Assembly (NCBI RefSeq): GCF_039530225.1
Contig: NZ_BAAAOH010000001.1
Location: 62,001 to 126,000 of the forward strand
Source: Microbacterium pumilum
GTDB lineage: Bacteria > Actinomycetota > Actinomycetes > Actinomycetales > Microbacteriaceae
Direction: 5' to 3'
DNA: 64,000 bases
Shown: piece by piece, positions 61,212 through 64,000 of the stretch
Layout of the letters: each line of letters begins with the position of its first letter
How positions within the stretch are numbered: the stretch's first letter is position 1
Made by a program: the position numbers and the translations under genes
The notes under the pieces: generated by a model
What the model saw: only the letters and a program-made list of their open reading frames with translations
What the model was told of the DNA's origin: nothing
Database searches by the model: none

Positions 61212-61301
61212 TGAGCGAGCGAAGCGAGACGAAACGCCGACAACCCGGCGATCCGGTCAGGTTCGGCGCGTTTCGTCACTTCGACTCGCTTCGCTCGCTC
61301 A
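61212..61301. repeat. Long inverted repeat (TGAGCGAGCGAAGCGAG type)
   Basis: TGAGCGAGCGAAGCGAG (61212-61228) and CTCGCTTCGCTCGCTCA (61285-61301) are perfect inverted 17-mers. Inner ACGAAACGCCGA pairs with a near match 61263-61276, so the whole block folds into one long stem. This is a second repeat class, different from the CTTCGACAGG repeats. It may terminate or stabilise the DUF202 mRNA. Confidence 0.8.
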
Positions 61302-61327
61302 GTACGGCGCTCGGTGGCACGAAAGCG

Positions 61328-61351
61328 CCCGGTCCGCCGAAGCGGACCGGG
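61328..61351 (-). terminator. Terminator for the lost rhamnose-binding protein gene
   Basis: A perfect 10-bp stem CCCGGTCCGC/GCGGACCGGG with a CGAA (TTCG on the minus strand) loop, followed on the minus strand by CGCTTTCG. It lies 12 bases past the stop of the leftward remnant gene at 61364, as expected for the terminator of that gene. Confidence 0.75.
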
Positions 61352-61363
61352 TGCCTCAGCTCG

Positions 61364-61606
61364 TCAGCCGAAGTTGAAGTCGCCGATGTTGTCCTTGTCG
61401 AACACGTACGGGTCGCCGAGCAGCACGATGTTGTCGGCCCCGACCGTGTACGAGCCGAGCTTCCCACCGTCGAACTCGTCGCCCTCAGCGCCGGTGATGT
61501 CACCTTCGATGAGCGCCTTCGCCGCGTAGGAGGCCAGGTAACCGACATCAGCCGGGTTCCATAGCGCGAACGACGTGACCGTTCCGTCGTTGACGTAGTC
61601 GGGCAT
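61364..61606 (-). pseudogene. C-terminal remnant of a rhamnose ABC transporter binding protein
   Basis: An 80-residue leftward frame, MPDYVNDGTVTSFALWNPAD then VGYLASYAAKALIEGDITGA and a final DPYVFDKDNIGDFNFG, matches the C-terminal quarter of RhaS-type rhamnose-binding proteins. The rest of the roughly 360-residue protein, including the signal and both ligand lobes, is missing. The RNase H gene starts 54 bases beyond the break. It is a clear deletion relic. Confidence 0.78.
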
Positions 61607-61659
61607 CGACGCGGTCCCGCTGAACCGGAACCTTCACGCGGCGCGTTAGCCTTGCGGCC

Positions 61660-62211
61660 GTGGCTGAACCTCTCCCCTACATCGTCGCGACCGACGGCGC
61701 GTGCCAAGGCAACCCCGGTCCGGCGGGCTGGGCGTGGGTCGCCGAGGACGGGCACTGGGCTGCGGGCTCAGTGCCGCAGGGCACCAACAACATCGGCGAG
61801 CTGCTCGGTCTGCTGCGCGCGATCACCGACCATCCGGAAGTCGAGAACCTGGTCGTGCAGGCGGACTCGATGTACGCGATCAACACGTATCGCACGTGGA
61901 TGGACGGCCACCGGCGGCGGGGCTGGAAGACATCGACGGGTCAGCCCACGAAGAACCGCGACCTGCTCGAGGAGCTGATCGTGGCCCGCGACTCGCGACG
62001 CGCGGCAGGTCTGCCGGATGTCGTGCTCGAGCACGTGCGCGGACACTCCGGCCACCGGCTGAACTCGTGGGCGGATGAGCGCGCGGTCCGCGCCGCGACG
62101 CATGCCGCGAAGGGCCTCACCAGCGCGTGGTCGTCGCACTTCGGCCAGGAGCGCCTCGATGTGACGGTCGCGCCGTCCGGTGGGGAGGACCGCCCCACGC
62201 GCAAGCGGTGA
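61660..62211 (+). CDS. Ribonuclease H-like protein
   Basis: A 183-residue RNase HI-fold protein. The metal-binding acidic residues are D12 (IVATDGACQGNPGP), E47 (NNIGELLGLLRAI), D69 (VVQADSMYAINTY) and a late Asp in SWADERAVRAA; a His in HVRGHSGHRLNSWAD completes the usual site. A C-terminal extension of about 40 residues follows. It starts at GTG 61660. It probably degrades RNA in RNA-DNA hybrids; it could be a diverged relative with another nucleic-acid role. Confidence 0.9.
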   Translation: MAEPLPYIVATDGACQGNPGPAGWAWVAEDGHWAAGSVPQGTNNIGELLGLLRAITDHPEVENLVVQADSMYAINTYRTWMDGHRRRGWKTSTGQPTKNRDLLEELIVARDSRRAAGLPDVVLEHVRGHSGHRLNSWADERAVRAATHAAKGLTSAWSSHFGQERLDVTVAPSGGEDRPTRKR

Positions 62212-62235
62212 GGGAAGCCGCTCGCCCCCGCTCCT

Positions 62236-62317
62236 CGCGAGAGCACATGTATTCGGCGAGGCGACACCTGCCGGTGCGCCACGATGCGTCGGCTCGCCGA
62301 GAGCATGTGTTCTCGCG
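62236..62317. repeat. Imperfect long inverted repeat in a gene-free gap
   Basis: CGCGAGAGCACATG (62236-62249) pairs with CATGTGTTCTCGCG (62304-62317) with one wobble, and inner TTCGGCGAG pairs with CTCGCCGAG. The 230-base gap between the RNase H and DUF7144 genes holds no gene I can support. The structure could be a terminator or a small RNA. Confidence 0.6.
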
Positions 62318-62441
62318 GATGACGGCGGGTGCCCGGTTTGGCGGATCATCCGCGTGGGGTGATTCGGCTCGGTGAAAGCAGGGCCAGACTCGGCCTTGCC
62401 GCGGCGAACTCGCACGCCGCCCGATAGGAAGGTTCCCCCAC

Positions 62442-62846
62442 ATGACCGACACCACCGTGACCGGCTGGGCAGGCTGGGGCGTTTTCGCCTCGGTGCTGCT
62501 GCTCATCGCCGGCGTCTTCGACCTGGTCTTCGGCTTCGCAGCCATCATCGGGCCCGATTCCACACTCGTGATCACCGAACAAGGGCTGTTCGCGGTCAAC
62601 GTGGCCTCGTGGGGATGGTGGCACATCCTCTCCGGTATCGTGCTGATCCTCGTGGCCGGTGCGCTGTACCGGGGGATGACGTGGGCTCGCGTCGTCGCGA
62701 TCATCCTCGTGATCCTCAACGCGGTCGGCCAGCTGACACTCCTCGGCGCGCAGCCGTGGCTGTCGCTGATCATCCTGACGATCGACATCCTGATCATCTA
62801 CGCGCTGACCGTCCACGGGCGCGAGCTGAAGGCGCGAAACGGCTGA
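62442..62846 (+). CDS. DUF7144 family membrane protein
   Basis: A 134-residue four-segment membrane protein. Family features are VTGWAGWGVFASVLLLIAGV at the N-terminus, WGWWHILSGIVLILVAGALY in the middle, and ILIIYALTVHGRELK at the end. ATG 62442 follows AGGAAGG at a slightly long distance. Function unknown. A strong terminator follows. Confidence 0.87.
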   Translation: MTDTTVTGWAGWGVFASVLLLIAGVFDLVFGFAAIIGPDSTLVITEQGLFAVNVASWGWWHILSGIVLILVAGALYRGMTWARVVAIILVILNAVGQLTLLGAQPWLSLIILTIDILIIYALTVHGRELKARNG

Positions 62847-62853
62847 CACGCCG

Positions 62854-62897
62854 AACGACGTTGGGCGGGGGTCTGCGGATCCCCGCCCATCGTTGTT
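62854..62897 (+). terminator. Terminator after the DUF7144 gene
   Basis: AACGACGTTGGGCGGGG (62854-62870) pairs with CCCCGCCCATCGTTGTT (62881-62897), two mismatches, 10-base loop. It lies 7 bases after the stop. The right arm ends GTTGTTCTT, giving a T-containing tail. This is the most convincing rho-independent terminator in this part of the window. Confidence 0.8.
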
Positions 62898-62938
62898 CTT
62901 CGGCGCTGGCAGACGGTCGTTCAGCTCCCCCATCCGCC

Positions 62939-62958
62939 CTTCGACAGGCTCAGGGACC
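62939..62958. repeat. Dispersed repeat, single arm
   Basis: CTTCGACAGGCTCAGGGACC lies between the DUF7144 terminator and the FMN reductase stop; a following GCGCCAGCCGGC echoes the tandem unit at 42365. It is one of the seven copies of this repeat class. Confidence 0.85.
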
Positions 62959-62979
62959 GATGCTTGCGCCAGCCGGCTG

Positions 62980-63612
62980 CTACCAGGTCGAGACGTACGG
63001 CGACACGCGCTGCAGGGCGGCCTGCTCGACCAGCGGCAGGCCGCGGTTAACGGCCTGCTCGATGCGCTGGTGGATCGCTCCGTCATCGCGCAGGCGGTAT
63101 CCGTCGAAGTCCGACGTGCTGGCGTAGACGCCCAGCGGAAGGGTCAGCGCCTGGAAGAAGCCGAAGAGCGGCCGGAGCTGGTGCTCGATGATGAGCGCGT
63201 GGCGCTCGCCGCCGCCGGTCGCCGCCACGAGGACGGGTTGACCCACCAGCGCGTACTGACCGACGAAGTCGAAGAGGTGCTTGAACAGACCGGTGAACGA
63301 GGCCCGATAGACGGGAGTGGCGACCACGAGGAGATCGGCGGTCTCGATGTCGACCAGGGCATCCTCGACGTACGCGGGCAGGTCCTCGCGGCGCAGCGCG
63401 CCGGCGAGCGACGGCCCGAGGTCGGTGAGCTCGATGAGCCGGGAGTCGATCTCGGTGTGGCCGGCAACCGCCTCGATGATGGCGGCCACCAGAGCGGTCG
63501 TCTTGCTCGGCTCGTGAAGCGAGCCCGAGACGCCGACGACGCGCAGTGGACGCGGGGTGCCGTCTTCGGTCCCGGGTACCACAGGAGCGAGTCGTTCGGT
63601 GTCGATGGTCAT
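62980..63612 (-). CDS. NAD(P)H-dependent FMN reductase (MsuE/SsuE-like)
   Basis: A 210-residue flavodoxin-fold reductase. The FMN phosphate loop is VVGVSGSLHEPSKTTALV, then the flavin segment VVATPVYRASFTGLFKHLFD, and LVAATGGGERHALIIEHQL. This is the MsuE/SsuE subgroup that supplies reduced FMN to two-component monooxygenases. ATG 63612 gives a normal length. No partner monooxygenase is present in the window; it may lie beyond the right edge or be absent. Confidence 0.87.
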   Translation of the reverse strand: MTIDTERLAPVVPGTEDGTPRPLRVVGVSGSLHEPSKTTALVAAIIEAVAGHTEIDSRLIELTDLGPSLAGALRREDLPAYVEDALVDIETADLLVVATPVYRASFTGLFKHLFDFVGQYALVGQPVLVAATGGGERHALIIEHQLRPLFGFFQALTLPLGVYASTSDFDGYRLRDDGAIHQRIEQAVNRGLPLVEQAALQRVSPYVSTW

Positions 63613-63776
63613 GAAGCGACCATAGGCCGACGGCGACATGCGTCGTCGGGGCGGCCGCAATGCGGCGACACACGAGCGTCACGGCGCGTAATGACGGCCG
63701 CGGCCTCTCGCGGCGAGGCTAGCGTGGCAAGTCCGTACCGGGCACTCCGCCCTCGGGGTGAAAGGGCACAGTGACC

Positions 63777-64000
63777 ATGGGCGACTTCTTCGACCGCGAG
63801 GGCGACCGCGCGTACAACCGCGTGTACAAGGCTGAGACGCCCGACATCCTGCGCGCCTGGGTCGACTTCGACAGTGCCGTGTTCGCCTCGCAAGGACGCG
63901 ACATCCCGCTGAAGTTCCGTGAGCTGATCGCCCTCGCCGTCGGCATCACGACGCAGTGCACCTACTGCATCGACTCGCACGCGCAGAAGGCTGTCAGGGC
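63777..64000 (+). CDS. AhpD/carboxymuconolactone-decarboxylase-like protein (3' end cut by window)
   Basis: The first 74 residues of an AhpD-fold protein. RELIALAVGITTQCTYCIDS followed by HAQ contains the redox CxxC motif (Cys at about 61 and 64 in TTQCTYCIDSH), with the neighbouring Glu and His of the alkylhydroperoxidase family. The N-terminus MGDFFDREGDRAYNRVYKAE is charged and soluble. The remainder lies outside the window. A peroxidase-like role is likely from the motif; substrate unknown. Confidence 0.85.
   Translation, partial: MGDFFDREGDRAYNRVYKAETPDILRAWVDFDSAVFASQGRDIPLKFRELIALAVGITTQCTYCIDSHAQKAVR

Overview
The window is high-GC DNA with dense, overlapping ATGA/GTGA operons and many short dispersed repeats containing CTTCGACAGGCTCAGCGACC. 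Gene content points to a soil- or plant-associated actinobacterium of the family Microbacteriaceae, most likely Microbacterium; no rRNA or ribosomal-protein genes are present to confirm this. Nearly everything is catabolic: transporters, regulators and enzymes for sugars and aromatic compounds.

Region 1 (1-9110) is a divergent sugar- or glycoside-type module. Leftward run a Gfo/Idh/MocA oxidoreductase, a VOC protein and an oligopeptide-type ABC transporter (binding protein, two permeases, one ATPase cut by the window edge). Rightward run two more Gfo/Idh/MocA oxidoreductases and a ROK regulator. Region 2 (9140-29871) is an aromatic catabolic island. A rightward operon (9429-17602) encodes homoprotocatechuate meta-cleavage: a fused FAH-RraA protein, a GntR/FCD regulator, HpaE, HpaD, HpaH, HpaI and a second aldehyde dehydrogenase. 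It converges with a seven-gene leftward operon (24660-17621) holding a branched-chain/aromatic-type ABC transporter (with a LivM-LivG fusion), a zinc alcohol dehydrogenase, a MoaF-family protein and a SnoaL-like protein. An AraC regulator, a GMC oxidoreductase with an aldehyde dehydrogenase, and an SDR enzyme complete the set. No 4-hydroxyphenylacetate hydroxylase (HpaBC) is visible, but a short tail of an FAD aromatic hydroxylase survives at 9140-9331. An already catecholic C6-C2 compound, such as a hydroxytyrosol-type alcohol or aldehyde, is therefore a plausible but unproven substrate.

Region 3 (29967-32325) is gene debris next to tRNA-Arg(ACG): a truncated LacI gene, an unidentified tail, a frameshifted TolB-like beta-propeller gene and a tandem 26-bp repeat. 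Region 4 (32382-36314) holds small housekeeping or unknown genes: YjbR/MmcQ, a protein often called asparagine synthase, an SDR, DUF1905, a small charged protein, DUF4383 and a membrane protein.

Region 5 (36337-58678) is an L-arabinose/arabinofuranoside regulon: an aldose-1-epimerase-like gene, araA, an FGGY kinase of the non-AraB ribulokinase type, araD, a LacI regulator, a furanose-type (YtfQRT/YjfF-like) ABC importer with a second ATPase gene, another LacI gene, a sugar-nucleotide-type dehydrogenase, then a third LacI gene, a CUT1-type importer and a cytoplasmic GH127 beta-L-arabinofuranosidase. LacI-type palindromes lie in front of araD and the furanose importer. Region 6 (58688-64000) contains a PLP-dependent decarboxylase, two DUF202 proteins, a remnant of a rhamnose-binding protein gene with its terminator, an RNase H-like protein, a small membrane protein, an FMN reductase and the start of an AhpD-like gene.
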